Below are positions 41,643 to 50,099 of a stretch of DNA of 64,000 nucleotides, piece after piece (within the stretch, counting starts at the first letter, position 1; the number at the start of each line of letters is the position of its first letter). Origin of the DNA: Rhizobiales bacterium SYSU XM002 (lineage in GTDB: Bacteria > Pseudomonadota > Alphaproteobacteria > Rhizobiales > Beijerinckiaceae); NCBI GenBank assembly GCA_009846685.1, contig VWVY01000001.1:1-64000 (forward strand). Direction: 5' to 3'. Both the position numbers and the translations under genes were made by a program. The notes under the pieces are model-generated. The model made no database searches and had not been told where the DNA came from. It saw nothing but the letters and a program-made list of their open reading frames with translations.

Positions 41643-42803
41643 ATGAATCTCGATTACAATGAAACGCAGATCGCGATCCGCGAGGCCGTCCGGGGTCTTT
41701 GCGCTGGTTTCGGGGCCGACTACTGGCGGGAATGCGAGGAGAAATCCGCTTATCCCGAGCGCTTCGTCGATAAGATGACCGAGGCCGGCTGGCTCGCGGC
41801 ATTGATCCCCGAGGAGTACGGTGGCGCGGGTCTCGGCGTTTTCGAGGGATGCCTTATCCTCGAAGAGATCAATCGCTCGGGTGGCAATGGCGCAGCCTGC
41901 CACGCGCAGATGTACACGATGGCATCGCTGCTTCGGCATGGCTCGCAGGCACAGAAGCGTGCTTACCTGCCGAAGATCGCTTCCGGCGAGATCCGCCTGC
42001 AGGCCTTCGGCGTCACGGAGCCGGATGCCGGTTCCAACACGCTGAAGATAAGAACCTTCGCCCGCAAGGTGAACGGCGGTTATGTGATCGACGGTCAGAA
42101 GATCTGGACCTCGCGCTTCCGGCAGTCGCACATGTATCTTCTGATTGCGCGGACGACGCCTTACGAGGAGGTCACGCGCAAGACCGACGGTCTGACGCTC
42201 TTTCTGGTCGATATCGCCCGCGCCGGGGCATCGCTGCGGTCAACGCCGATCCGGACGATGATCAATCACCACACCAATCAGGTGTTCATCGAGAACCTCG
42301 AAGTATCGGATGAGGATCGCATCGGCGAAGAGGGCAAGGGCTTCCAATATCTTCTCGACACGTTGAACTCGGAGCGTTTGCTAGTCTCCAGCGAGGCGTT
42401 GGGGGACGGCAAGTGGTTTGTCGAGCAGGCTTCCCGCTACGCCGGCGACCGCGTGGTTTTCGACCGGCCGATCGGCGCCAATCAGGGCATCCAGTTTCCG
42501 ATCGCGCGGGCGCACATGAACCTTCAGGCGGCGGAACTCATGCGCAACCGCGCCGCAACGTTGTTCGATGCCGGTCAACCCTGCGGGTCCGAAACCAGCA
42601 TGACGAAATACCTCGCGACGGAGGCGTCATGGGAAGCGGCGGAGGCCTGTATGACGACGTTCGGCGGCTTCGGTTACGCGACCGAATATCACGTCGAGCG
42701 GAAATGGAAGGAGGCGCGCCTGTTCAGGACGGCGCCGCTTTCGAACAACCTCATCCTGGCGCAGATCGCGCAGCATTCCCTCGGAATGCCGAGATCCTAT
42801 TGA
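41643..42803 (+). CDS. Acyl-CoA dehydrogenase
   Basis: A 386-residue FAD enzyme: ALIPEEYGGAGLGVFEGCLI, LQAFGVTEPDAGSNTLKIRT and DGQKIWTSRF are the acyl-CoA dehydrogenase signatures, with the C-terminal FGGFGYATEYHVERKWKEAR. It oxidises an acyl-CoA to the 2,3-enoyl-CoA, feeding the hydratase of the same operon. Gene order and short spacing (30 bases) show co-transcription. Confidence 0.92.
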   Translation: MNLDYNETQIAIREAVRGLCAGFGADYWRECEEKSAYPERFVDKMTEAGWLAALIPEEYGGAGLGVFEGCLILEEINRSGGNGAACHAQMYTMASLLRHGSQAQKRAYLPKIASGEIRLQAFGVTEPDAGSNTLKIRTFARKVNGGYVIDGQKIWTSRFRQSHMYLLIARTTPYEEVTRKTDGLTLFLVDIARAGASLRSTPIRTMINHHTNQVFIENLEVSDEDRIGEEGKGFQYLLDTLNSERLLVSSEALGDGKWFVEQASRYAGDRVVFDRPIGANQGIQFPIARAHMNLQAAELMRNRAATLFDAGQPCGSETSMTKYLATEASWEAAEACMTTFGGFGYATEYHVERKWKEARLFRTAPLSNNLILAQIAQHSLGMPRSY

Positions 42804-42810
42804 GGTCGCG

Positions 42811-44220
42811 ATGAACAGTCCTCTCCGGGTTCCCCCTACTGCGACCGCTCTTTCGCCAAATCGCAGGCTGGCCGAGTTCATCGTGACGGCGTCTCCGCCG
42901 GCCGAAGTCAGGATGCGTGCTGTCTCGGCGATACTCGATACGCTCTGCGTGATGATTGCCGGGAGCGGCGAACCAGCCGTCCGTTCTGTCGAGAGGACGC
43001 TGGAGGAATCCTCCGGTCGCCATGCTGTTTCTGGCCTGTGGAACGGCCGTCGCCTAAGGCCCGAGGACGCAGCTTTGCTGTTCGGAACAGCCAGCCATGT
43101 GCTCGATTACGACGACGTTTCGATGCTGACGGTCTGCCATCCGAGCGCGCCGGTTCTGTCGGCTTTGCTGTCCGTTGCCGGTGAGACACCGGGCGCCGCA
43201 CTCGTCGATGCCTTCGCTATCGGGACGGAAGTGTTGAATCGGGTAGGCGAAGCCATGGGATTCCGGCACTACGCGCTTGGGTTCCACGCGACGGCCACAC
43301 TTGGCGCCATAGGGGCGGCCGCCGCCTGCGCGCGCCTGCTTGCGCTCGATGCGATGCAGACCCGCCACGCGCTGGCAATCGCGGCGAGCCTCGCCGGCGG
43401 GCTGCGCAAGAATTTCGGTTCGATGGTGAAGTCGCTGCATGTCGGTTTCGCGGCGACGAACGGCGTCCGGGCCGCCCGCCTCGCGGCGGCTGGGATCGTT
43501 GGCGCCGAAGAGCCGTTCGACGGCGAGGGCTTTTTCCACGCCATGAGTGGCGGCGAGACGGATCGCTTGCCGGCGGGGGCGGCATTTGGGCAACCCTATG
43601 CGCTGGTGACGCCTGGTTTCGAGCAGAAGCGCTATCCCTGCTGCTATATGCTGCACAAGATGATCGAAGCCACACTGGCCTGGCGGCGCGAGAGCGGCTG
43701 TGTGCTCGACGATGTCGCCCGGATCCGGGTTATCCTGCCAGTGGGCGGATCGAAGCCCCTGATCCATCCCTGTCCACGTAGCGGGCTGAACGCACTTTTC
43801 AGCGCGCCCTATGCCGTGCTTGCCGCGCTGGAGGACGGGCGCATCGATCTTGCCAGTTTTACCGACAGTGCGGTGCTGCGGCCGAAGATCCAGGCGCGTC
43901 TCCCTGACGTCGAGGTCATCGAGGCTGGCGAGCGGTTGGAGCATGGAGCTGACATCGGCAAGGCGCCGGTTACCGTTTCGTTCCGGCTGCAGACCGGCAC
44001 TTCTCAGGACCGTGCCGTCCGGATCTCGCCCGGATCTTCCGAAGACCCGCTCACATCCGAGCAGGCCTTGGCGAAGTGGCTGGATTGCCTCCGCCGGGGG
44101 CTGCCGCAGATCGAGGACGCTGCATCGGCCCACCTCTTCACTCGTGGTCAGATGCTTCTCGACATGCCGGATGTGCAGGATTGGCTCGGATCATTCAAGG
44201 ATGCCGGAGGGCGGCCATGA
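42811..44220 (+). CDS. MmgE/PrpD-family protein
   Basis: A 469-residue member of the MmgE/PrpD family, which includes 2-methylcitrate dehydratase, cis-aconitate decarboxylase and iminodisuccinate epimerase. Typical segments are HVLDYDDVSMLTVCHPSAPV, GFHATATLGAIGAAAACARL and KRYPCCYMLHKM. It lies 7 bases after the dehydrogenase and overlaps the hydratase gene by ATGA. It probably hydrates, dehydrates or isomerises a hydroxy-acid intermediate or its free acid before activation. Confidence 0.9.
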   Translation: MNSPLRVPPTATALSPNRRLAEFIVTASPPAEVRMRAVSAILDTLCVMIAGSGEPAVRSVERTLEESSGRHAVSGLWNGRRLRPEDAALLFGTASHVLDYDDVSMLTVCHPSAPVLSALLSVAGETPGAALVDAFAIGTEVLNRVGEAMGFRHYALGFHATATLGAIGAAAACARLLALDAMQTRHALAIAASLAGGLRKNFGSMVKSLHVGFAATNGVRAARLAAAGIVGAEEPFDGEGFFHAMSGGETDRLPAGAAFGQPYALVTPGFEQKRYPCCYMLHKMIEATLAWRRESGCVLDDVARIRVILPVGGSKPLIHPCPRSGLNALFSAPYAVLAALEDGRIDLASFTDSAVLRPKIQARLPDVEVIEAGERLEHGADIGKAPVTVSFRLQTGTSQDRAVRISPGSSEDPLTSEQALAKWLDCLRRGLPQIEDAASAHLFTRGQMLLDMPDVQDWLGSFKDAGGRP

Positions 44221-45017
44221 CAGACGACAGCGTATTCCGGATGCTTCAGCTCCGGAAGATCGAGCCCCATGTCCTGATCGTGACATTGGCGCGCGAGGAG
44301 GTTCGCAACGCGCTCAACACCGAAATGGGGCGGGAGCTCATGGCTCTGTTCGAGTCGATTGCGATCGGTGCCTGGCAGACGCGGTGCATTGTGCTGACGG
44401 GGGCAGGGGACAAGGCGTTCTGCGCCGGGGGCGATCTTAAGGAACGGAAGGGAATGACGGATGCCGACTGGCAACTTCAGCACCTCGTCTTTGAGCGAAT
44501 GATCCGCGCGATTATCGATTGTCCAGTTCCGGTCATTGCCGCCGTTAACGGGGCGGCTTTCGGTGGCGGATGCGAAATCGCTGGCGCCTGCGATTTCGTT
44601 TATGCTGCCCATGATGCCCGTTTCGCCCTGAGCGAGGTGACGCTTGGCATCATGCCCGGCGGTGGCGGAACCCAGACGTTGCCGCGGGCGACCGGGGAAA
44701 GGCGAGCCAAGGAACTGATCCTCACCGGTCGGTCGTTCAGTGCGGCGGAGGCGGAAGCCTGGGGGTTGGTCAATGCCTGTTTCCCGCGCGAAGCACTGAT
44801 GGATGCCGCGCTGGATGTGGCGACATCGATCGCCCACAATGCGCCGATCGCCGTCCGACAGGCCAAACAATCGATCCATCGCGGTCTCCAGATGTCCATT
44901 TCCGATGGTCTGGCCTTCGAGATCGAAGCCTACAACCGCCTTGTCCCGACGCTTGATCGCCGGGAGGGCGTCCTCGCCTTCAATGAGAAGCGCCCCCCGC
45001 GCTTCAAGGGTCATTGA
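44217..45017 (+). CDS. Enoyl-CoA hydratase/isomerase family protein
   Basis: A 266-residue crotonase. The oxyanion-hole motifs CIVLTGAGDKAFCAGGDLKE and AAVNGAAFGGGCEIAGACDF, and catalytic-Glu region FALSEVTLGIMPGGGGTQTL (both Glu positions present) are visible. Overlaps the PrpD-like gene. With HMG-CoA lyase next, it fits a 3-methylglutaconyl-CoA hydratase role (inference). Confidence 0.92.
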   Translation: MTDDSVFRMLQLRKIEPHVLIVTLAREEVRNALNTEMGRELMALFESIAIGAWQTRCIVLTGAGDKAFCAGGDLKERKGMTDADWQLQHLVFERMIRAIIDCPVPVIAAVNGAAFGGGCEIAGACDFVYAAHDARFALSEVTLGIMPGGGGTQTLPRATGERRAKELILTGRSFSAAEAEAWGLVNACFPREALMDAALDVATSIAHNAPIAVRQAKQSIHRGLQMSISDGLAFEIEAYNRLVPTLDRREGVLAFNEKRPPRFKGH

Positions 45018-45027
45018 GGGCGTGGGA

Positions 45028-45957
45028 ATGCAAGGCGACGTTTTGATCCGGGAGGTGGGGCCAAGGGACGGACTTCAGATGGTCCGGACAATCCTGCCGA
45101 CCCAACAGAAACTGGATTGGTGTCGCCTCGCGGTTGCCGCCGGTCTCCATGCGGTCGAGGTGACATCCTTCGTTCCGGCAGCCGTCATTCCCCAGTTCGC
45201 CGATGCGGAAGCGGTCGCCGCAGGCGCGCTCCGCATCGACGGTCTCGATCCTTCCGCGCTGGTCGTCAATCTCAAAGGTACACGGCGGGCCCTGGAGGCC
45301 GGTCTTCGCAAGCTGACCTATGTGATTTCGGCAAGCGAGGCGCACAGCGCGGCAAATGCACGCCGTTCGACCGATATGGCGATCGCAGAATATGCGCGCA
45401 TTCGGGAGGAATTCGATACGCTTTTCCGCACCGGCGAAGCCGAACTCGCGTTTGGAATCGCGACCGCCTTTGGATGCACGATCCAGGGCGCCGTGTCGAC
45501 GGAGCGAGTGCTTCGCCTCGTCGATGCCGCTTGCGAGCTTGGTGCCGAGGAGATCATGCTGGCCGACACGGTTGGCTATGCGCATCCGGATCAGGTCAGT
45601 GCACTTTTCGTGAAGGCGCGTGCGCGCGCCGCAGTGCCACTCGCCGCGCACTTTCACGATACCCGTGGGCTCGGCCTCGCCAATGTCCTCGCCGCGCTTC
45701 AGGCAGGTGTCCGGCGCTTCGATGCCTCTCTCTCGGGACTGGGGGGGTGCCCGTTCGCACCCGGAGCAACCGGCAACATCGCGACCGAAGACCTAGCCTA
45801 CATGCTTGAAGCAATGGGGTGGAAGACGGGCATCGATCTTCCGGCCCTGCTCGCTCTCCAGGCCCGGATCAGGCCTTGGCTGCACGGCGAGCGGATGGAA
45901 AGCGCTGTCGTGCGTGCAGGACTTCCATTGACCATGGCGTCAGAAGAAAGTCATTGA
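45028..45957 (+). CDS. Hydroxymethylglutaryl-CoA lyase-family protein
   Basis: A 309-residue HMGL/DRE-TIM enzyme. REVGPRDGLQ binds the metal/substrate (Arg, Asp), AHFHDTRGLGLAN has the metal histidines, and SLSGLGGCPFAPGATGN is the HMG-CoA lyase signature with catalytic Cys. ATG 45028 is 11 bases after the hydratase stop. It would split a 3-hydroxy-3-methylglutaryl-type CoA ester into acetoacetate and acetyl-CoA. Confidence 0.92.
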   Translation: MQGDVLIREVGPRDGLQMVRTILPTQQKLDWCRLAVAAGLHAVEVTSFVPAAVIPQFADAEAVAAGALRIDGLDPSALVVNLKGTRRALEAGLRKLTYVISASEAHSAANARRSTDMAIAEYARIREEFDTLFRTGEAELAFGIATAFGCTIQGAVSTERVLRLVDAACELGAEEIMLADTVGYAHPDQVSALFVKARARAAVPLAAHFHDTRGLGLANVLAALQAGVRRFDASLSGLGGCPFAPGATGNIATEDLAYMLEAMGWKTGIDLPALLALQARIRPWLHGERMESAVVRAGLPLTMASEESH

Positions 45958-45979
45958 TTTTATTAATGAAAATATAAAT

Positions 45980-45997
45980 TCGGGTAGCAAGACCCGA
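45980..45997 (+). other. Small hairpin before the TRAP genes
   Basis: TCGGGT-N6-ACCCGA, a 6-bp stem with a 6-base loop, in the 66-base AT-rich gap between the lyase and dctP-like genes. It might set differential expression of the transporter; it has no T tract. Confidence 0.35.
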
Positions 45998-46023
45998 GGA
46001 GATAGAAACGAAAGGAGAGGAAA

Positions 46024-47076
46024 ATGTCGAGATCGAGTAATGCAGGATACCTGTCGGTGCTGGCAGGGGTTGCTATGGCGGCGCTCTTGCTCCTGTGCCC
46101 GACGACGGGTGCGCGCGCGCAGCAACGCGAAAGCCCTGTCACGATCGCCTACAACCTTCCGCGCGATCATGCGACCGGAACGTTTTTCGAAGTGCTGGCC
46201 CGAGAGATCGCCGAACGGACAGCGCGTACGTCGCTGAAGCTCATTCCGAGAACCTTCCCGGACGGCCAGCTCTACAATGATAGCCAGTTGCCCGAGGCCA
46301 TCGGCAGTGGTGCGGTCGATATCGGGCAGGTCAATCTCGGCTTTGTATCCGGGCCGGACGCCCGGGTTCTCCGAATTTGGGCGCTTCCTTTTCTCTACAC
46401 ATCCTGGGAAGCCGAATGGGCAAGCGAAGATAGTCCGGAATTCCGGGAAATCTTCACCCGGCAGCTCGGCAAATACGGGCAGAAGATGCTCGGCTGGGTG
46501 CAATATGGCGTCGTTGAGATTTACGCCAACAAGTCGATTCAGAAGCCCGCCGACGTGAAAGGCTTGCGGCTGAGGGGGTTTGGCGTCGATTCCGTTACGC
46601 TGCTGCGCGACCTCGGCGCATCGCCTGTGACCATGAGTTCGCAGGAAATCTATCAGGGCGTGATGCGCGGGATCATCGATGGATTTTCCACGGGCCCTTC
46701 GTCGGTTATCGATCGGAAACTCTACGAAGTCACCAAATTCGGCACCGATGTAGGCCTCAGCTTCATTCCCTTCATCGCATCCGCGAACCAGAAATGGTGG
46801 GAAAGCTTGCCGAAAGACACGCAGGAGGCTGTCGAACAGGCCGCGCTGGCGGCCCAGAAGGCGGCCCGATCTCAGGCAAAGGCCGATAACGAAAAACTCC
46901 GCGAGAAACTTGTCGGTCACGGCGTGAAGATTCACACACCGACGCCGGCCGAGCGGCAGCTATGGCTCGACGCGGCGAAGAGCCGGCAGTCCGATTACCT
47001 GAAAACCGCCGGTGAAGATGGCAAGCGGATGCTGGATGTCGTCGCGCGGGAAAATGCCAAGTGGGCGCCCCGCTAG
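46024..47076 (+). CDS. TRAP transporter solute-binding protein (DctP type)
   Basis: A 350-residue periplasmic protein with a signal peptide (YLSVLAGVAMAALLLLCPTT). SGAVDIGQVNLGF, LPFLYTSWEAEWA, LKGLRLRGFGV and the C-terminal VEQAALAAQKAARSQA are DctP-family patterns. The carboxylate-binding arginine region is present near KPADVKGLRLRGFG. Strong AAGGAGAGG precedes the ATG. It probably binds the dicarboxylic or hydroxy acid degraded by the upstream CoA-transferase pathway. Confidence 0.9.
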   Translation: MSRSSNAGYLSVLAGVAMAALLLLCPTTGARAQQRESPVTIAYNLPRDHATGTFFEVLAREIAERTARTSLKLIPRTFPDGQLYNDSQLPEAIGSGAVDIGQVNLGFVSGPDARVLRIWALPFLYTSWEAEWASEDSPEFREIFTRQLGKYGQKMLGWVQYGVVEIYANKSIQKPADVKGLRLRGFGVDSVTLLRDLGASPVTMSSQEIYQGVMRGIIDGFSTGPSSVIDRKLYEVTKFGTDVGLSFIPFIASANQKWWESLPKDTQEAVEQAALAAQKAARSQAKADNEKLREKLVGHGVKIHTPTPAERQLWLDAAKSRQSDYLKTAGEDGKRMLDVVARENAKWAPR

Positions 47077-47162
47077 GTTCGGCGTGATAGGGGGTGCGCT
47101 GTCGCGCACCCTCTCGCTTGCCGCGGCCGCGGATGGGTATCGACAGGAGGGATTTTGAGATC

Positions 47163-47687
47163 ATGAGATCGCTGGCGCGTGTTGTTGATCGCATTCAATC
47201 GGTGTTCGTGGTGGCCGCCGCGATCGTGCTCGGTCTGTTGCCGCTCTTGACCTTCTACGACGTTATCATGCGGTACTTCTTTCACGCGCCAACGATCTGG
47301 GTCAGCGAGATCTCCCTTTACATGCTTCAGTTCCTTGTCTTTTCGACGCTCGGCGCGCTTCTGATGCACGGCGAACATGTCAGGGTCACGTTCTGGATCG
47401 AAGGACTGGGCGGCGCGAGCCGACGGCGGGCTGAGGCGTTCGCATTGGCACTCGTGCTGCCCTTGGCGGGCGTGCTCGTCTGGCAGGGCTATCTCTATGC
47501 CGCCCATGCCTACAGGCGGGAGATGGAATCGCCGACGCTTTTGCAGGTGCCGCTCTGGATTCCCTATTCCTTTATTCCGCTCGGCGGTTTTCTCCTGATC
47601 CTTGGTGTTCTCGCCAAGATCATCGTTGTTCTGGAAGGCGGTCCGCTGCCGCATCACGATCATGCTGATGGGGGGGAGCGGCCATGA
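47163..47687 (+). CDS. TRAP transporter small permease (DctQ type)
   Basis: A 174-residue membrane protein with four hydrophobic segments (VVAAAIVLGLLPLLTFYDVI, ISLYMLQFLVFSTLGALLMH, AEAFALALVLPLAGVLVWQG, IPLGGFLLILGVLAKIIVVL), the topology of DctQ. I start it at ATG 47163, 12 bases after AGGAGG; an in-frame ATG at 47094 overlaps the preceding spacer. It associates with the large permease. Confidence 0.85.
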   Translation: MRSLARVVDRIQSVFVVAAAIVLGLLPLLTFYDVIMRYFFHAPTIWVSEISLYMLQFLVFSTLGALLMHGEHVRVTFWIEGLGGASRRRAEAFALALVLPLAGVLVWQGYLYAAHAYRREMESPTLLQVPLWIPYSFIPLGGFLLILGVLAKIIVVLEGGPLPHHDHADGGERP

Positions 47688-48973
47688 CCGGCGCAACTGT
47701 TTTCGCTATCCTTCCTGCAGTCCTGCTGCTCTGCTTCGTCGCGGGCGTCCCGATCGCGTTCTCGCTCGGGCTGGCGGGTGTCGCCACCATTCTGGCCGCT
47801 GGCGGTGAACGGTTTCTGGTTCAATTGCCGTTGACGCTCAACCGCTCGCTTTCCGATCCGATCATTCTTGCTATCCCGCTCTACATCCTGATGGGCGAAA
47901 TGCTCTATCGGGGAAAGGTCGGTCAGCAGCTGTTCGGTGTGGCGAATGTCTGGCTCCGGGGGGTGCGGGGCGGGACGGGCGTTGCAGCCGTCGCGGCCTT
48001 CACCTTCTTCGCCGCTATCGTCGGCTCGTCCATGGCCTCGGTTCTGACCATCGGCAAAATCGCGATCCCGGAAATGCAAGCGCTCGGATACAGCAAGCGG
48101 CTGAGCTACGGGTTGTCGGCCGTGGGTGGCGCGTTGGGCATTCTCATTCCGCCCAGCATTCCGATGATCATCTATGCCTCGTTGAGCGATGCATCGCCGG
48201 GCAAACTGTTTACCGCCGGCATTATTCCGGGCCTCATGCTGGCTACCATGTTGGCAATATGGGCCATGATCTCGGCTCCGCCGCTCAATTCCAAGGATGA
48301 AAAGCCATGGTCGCTGAGCGAGGCCATCCGAGCGACCGTGGCCTGCCTGCCGGATCTCGCGCTGCCGGGCGTCGTGCTGGGTGGCATCTATCTCGGCATC
48401 TACACGCCAACCGAGGCGGCGGCGGTTGGCGTGGTCTATGCGGCGCTCATTACCATGGTGCTTCGGCGGACTTTGACTGTCTCGGACTTGCCGGACCTTC
48501 TCGTCGCGGCTGCCAAGTCCAGTTCTATGTTGCTCGCCGTCGTGCTGGGAGCATTGATCCTTGGTTCGGCGCTGACCCTTATTGGCCTGCCGCAGATGCT
48601 GGCCTCCTACGTCGTCGCGTCGAAGATCGAGCCTTGGTTGGTCATGCTCATCATGAACGTGATCTGGTTCATCCTCGGCTGTTTTCTGGAGGTGATCTCA
48701 ATTCTCCTGATCACGGTGCCGGTCTTCTATCCTGTTGCCAAGGCGGTTGGGTTCGATCCGATCTGGTTCGGGATCATCCTCGTCATCAACATGGAGCTGG
48801 CCGTTATCACACCGCCCGTTGGCATGAATCTCTTCGCGTTGAAGTCCATCCTGCCGCATGAGCGAATGGAAGAAATCACCCGAGGGGCCTTGCCGTCGGT
48901 TCTGCTTGTTTTGCTGGCACTTGTGCTGGTCTGGGCATTCCCCGGACTGGCCTTGTATCTCGTTGGAGGCTAA
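47684..48973 (+). CDS. TRAP transporter large permease (DctM type)
   Basis: A 429-residue, about 12-helix DctM-family permease: AAVAAFTFFAAIVGSSMASV, GALGILIPPSIPMIIYASLS, YTPTEAAAVGVVYAAL and LGCFLEVISILLITVPVFYP are characteristic. Its ATG overlaps the DctQ stop (ATGA). It is the final gene of the catabolic operon and moves substrate with sodium or protons. Confidence 0.93.
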   Translation: MTGATVFAILPAVLLLCFVAGVPIAFSLGLAGVATILAAGGERFLVQLPLTLNRSLSDPIILAIPLYILMGEMLYRGKVGQQLFGVANVWLRGVRGGTGVAAVAAFTFFAAIVGSSMASVLTIGKIAIPEMQALGYSKRLSYGLSAVGGALGILIPPSIPMIIYASLSDASPGKLFTAGIIPGLMLATMLAIWAMISAPPLNSKDEKPWSLSEAIRATVACLPDLALPGVVLGGIYLGIYTPTEAAAVGVVYAALITMVLRRTLTVSDLPDLLVAAAKSSSMLLAVVLGALILGSALTLIGLPQMLASYVVASKIEPWLVMLIMNVIWFILGCFLEVISILLITVPVFYPVAKAVGFDPIWFGIILVINMELAVITPPVGMNLFALKSILPHERMEEITRGALPSVLLVLLALVLVWAFPGLALYLVGG

Positions 48974-49001
48974 GGACGCCGGCGTCGTCCGGACGCGTCC
49001 T
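48973..49001 (+). terminator. Candidate terminator after the TRAP operon
   Basis: AGGACGC / GCGTCCT forms a 7-bp stem across a 15-base internally pairing loop immediately after the DctM stop. There is no T tract, so it may act with Rho or merely stabilise the 3' end. Confidence 0.35.
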
Positions 49002-49045
49002 GAGTAAATCGGTCTCGTACCGGATCGACTTGCGCAACGGGTTCA

Positions 49046-49081
49046 CACAGGAAACAATGCTCTTGCGCATGGTTTCCTGTG
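49046..49081. repeat. Long palindromic hairpin
   Basis: CACAGGAAAC and GTTTCCTGTG form a perfect 10-bp outer stem; inside it, ATGC and GCAT pair around a 6-base loop. The whole 36-base unit could fold as one hairpin on either strand. It lies 45 bases before the secreted-protein start and is followed by no T tract. Function unknown. Confidence 0.55.
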
Positions 49082-49125
49082 CCCGGCAGCGGGGCGCCTC
49101 GTCCCCGCAGGAAGAACGTCACACA

Positions 49126-49575
49126 ATGAAGCAGCCGGTTCTCCTCGCAGCAGCTCTTGTGAGCGGCCTTGTGGCAAGCCCGTCCGCCAAGGCGCAGAAC
49201 ACGGTACCGGCGGCCTTTGCCGGAACGTGGCTACCGGACGGAACGGCGCCTTCCCCCTGGAGCCCGGATGCCAAGCCCAACCCGGCGTTGGTGAAAGCGA
49301 GGCTTCATTTTGCCCGACGCGCTCTCCGCAGCGCGAGCCTGTTCGGCTGCAGCCCGGCCCGATACGAACTAATCAACATGGAGCCGACAGACCTGTTCGA
49401 AGGCAATCTGCCCGAGGGCAAGCAGGCTGACGAAGCGAAGCGCCTCGGCTTTGCCACAAAAATCGAGACGATCCGCGTTCTCTGTCCCAATGCCGCCTTC
49501 GATTTCCATCGCACGGGCGATGGGCGGCTCAAGATCGCCATCGACAACGTCATCTACACCTTCAGGCGGAAATGA
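49126..49575 (+). CDS. Secreted protein of unknown function
   Basis: A 149-residue protein with a signal peptide (MKQPVLLAAALVSGLVASPSAKAQ) and a mature part containing FAGTWLPDGTAP, a cysteine pair (FGCSPA, VLCPNAAFDFH) that may form a disulfide, and a beta-rich end (LKIAIDNVIYTFRRK). The FAGTW start and small beta fold resemble lipocalin-like/MliC-type periplasmic proteins only loosely. Convergent with fmdB. GGAAGAACGTC lies upstream of the ATG. Confidence 0.6.
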   Translation: MKQPVLLAAALVSGLVASPSAKAQNTVPAAFAGTWLPDGTAPSPWSPDAKPNPALVKARLHFARRALRSASLFGCSPARYELINMEPTDLFEGNLPEGKQADEAKRLGFATKIETIRVLCPNAAFDFHRTGDGRLKIAIDNVIYTFRRK

Positions 49576-49680
49576 AGGGCGGAGGCGGCGAAAGTTTCCT
49601 CACGAAACGGCGAGACAAGAGATCGGCGTTGAAGTTTTCGCGAAAATCGCTTCGCCGTCGCGGGTGCCGTTGCGTTCGGA

Positions 49681-50031
49681 CTAGTGACTGATCATCCACG
49701 GGCGCGAGGCGGGAAAGGCCTTGGCGCCATCGGCGCGGTAGAGTGTCTTGCCGTTCTTGCTCTTGCCGGAGCAGCAACTGCAGTTGGCGCCGTGTTTCAG
49801 GCGATATTTCTCGCTTTTCGAGGAGAGTTTCGGAGCGTGCCGGCTTTCCTCGTTGATGGCGAGAGCCTTTTTCGTGTTGCCGTCCATGCCCAGCACCGTC
49901 GGTGGCGTGAAATAGCCGCGTGGGGCTAAGAGGCCGCACGCAGGGCATTCGCAGGGCTCCGCCGCGAGCGCCATCGGTCGAAGCTCGGTGAAGGGCCCGC
50001 AGTCCGGGCATTCGAAGTCGTAATATGGCAT
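49681..50031 (-). CDS. fmdB: FmdB-family zinc-ribbon protein
   Basis: A 116-residue FmdB protein: N-terminal zinc ribbon YYDFECPDCGPFTEL and EPCECPACG (four cysteines), then ANCSCCSGKSKNGK, a Cys-rich C-terminal segment. FmdB is a putative regulator of formamide and urea utilisation in Methylophilus. It lies 68 bases downstream of the formamidase gene in the same direction. Confidence 0.9.
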   Translation of the reverse strand: MPYYDFECPDCGPFTELRPMALAAEPCECPACGLLAPRGYFTPPTVLGMDGNTKKALAINEESRHAPKLSSKSEKYRLKHGANCSCCSGKSKNGKTLYRADGAKAFPASRPWMISH

Positions 50032-50099
50032 CCTTGACCCCGTTGGTTCTGGCGGAAAGACAGCCGGGAGGCGGGCTCGGCCGCCTCCCGGCGGCTAGC

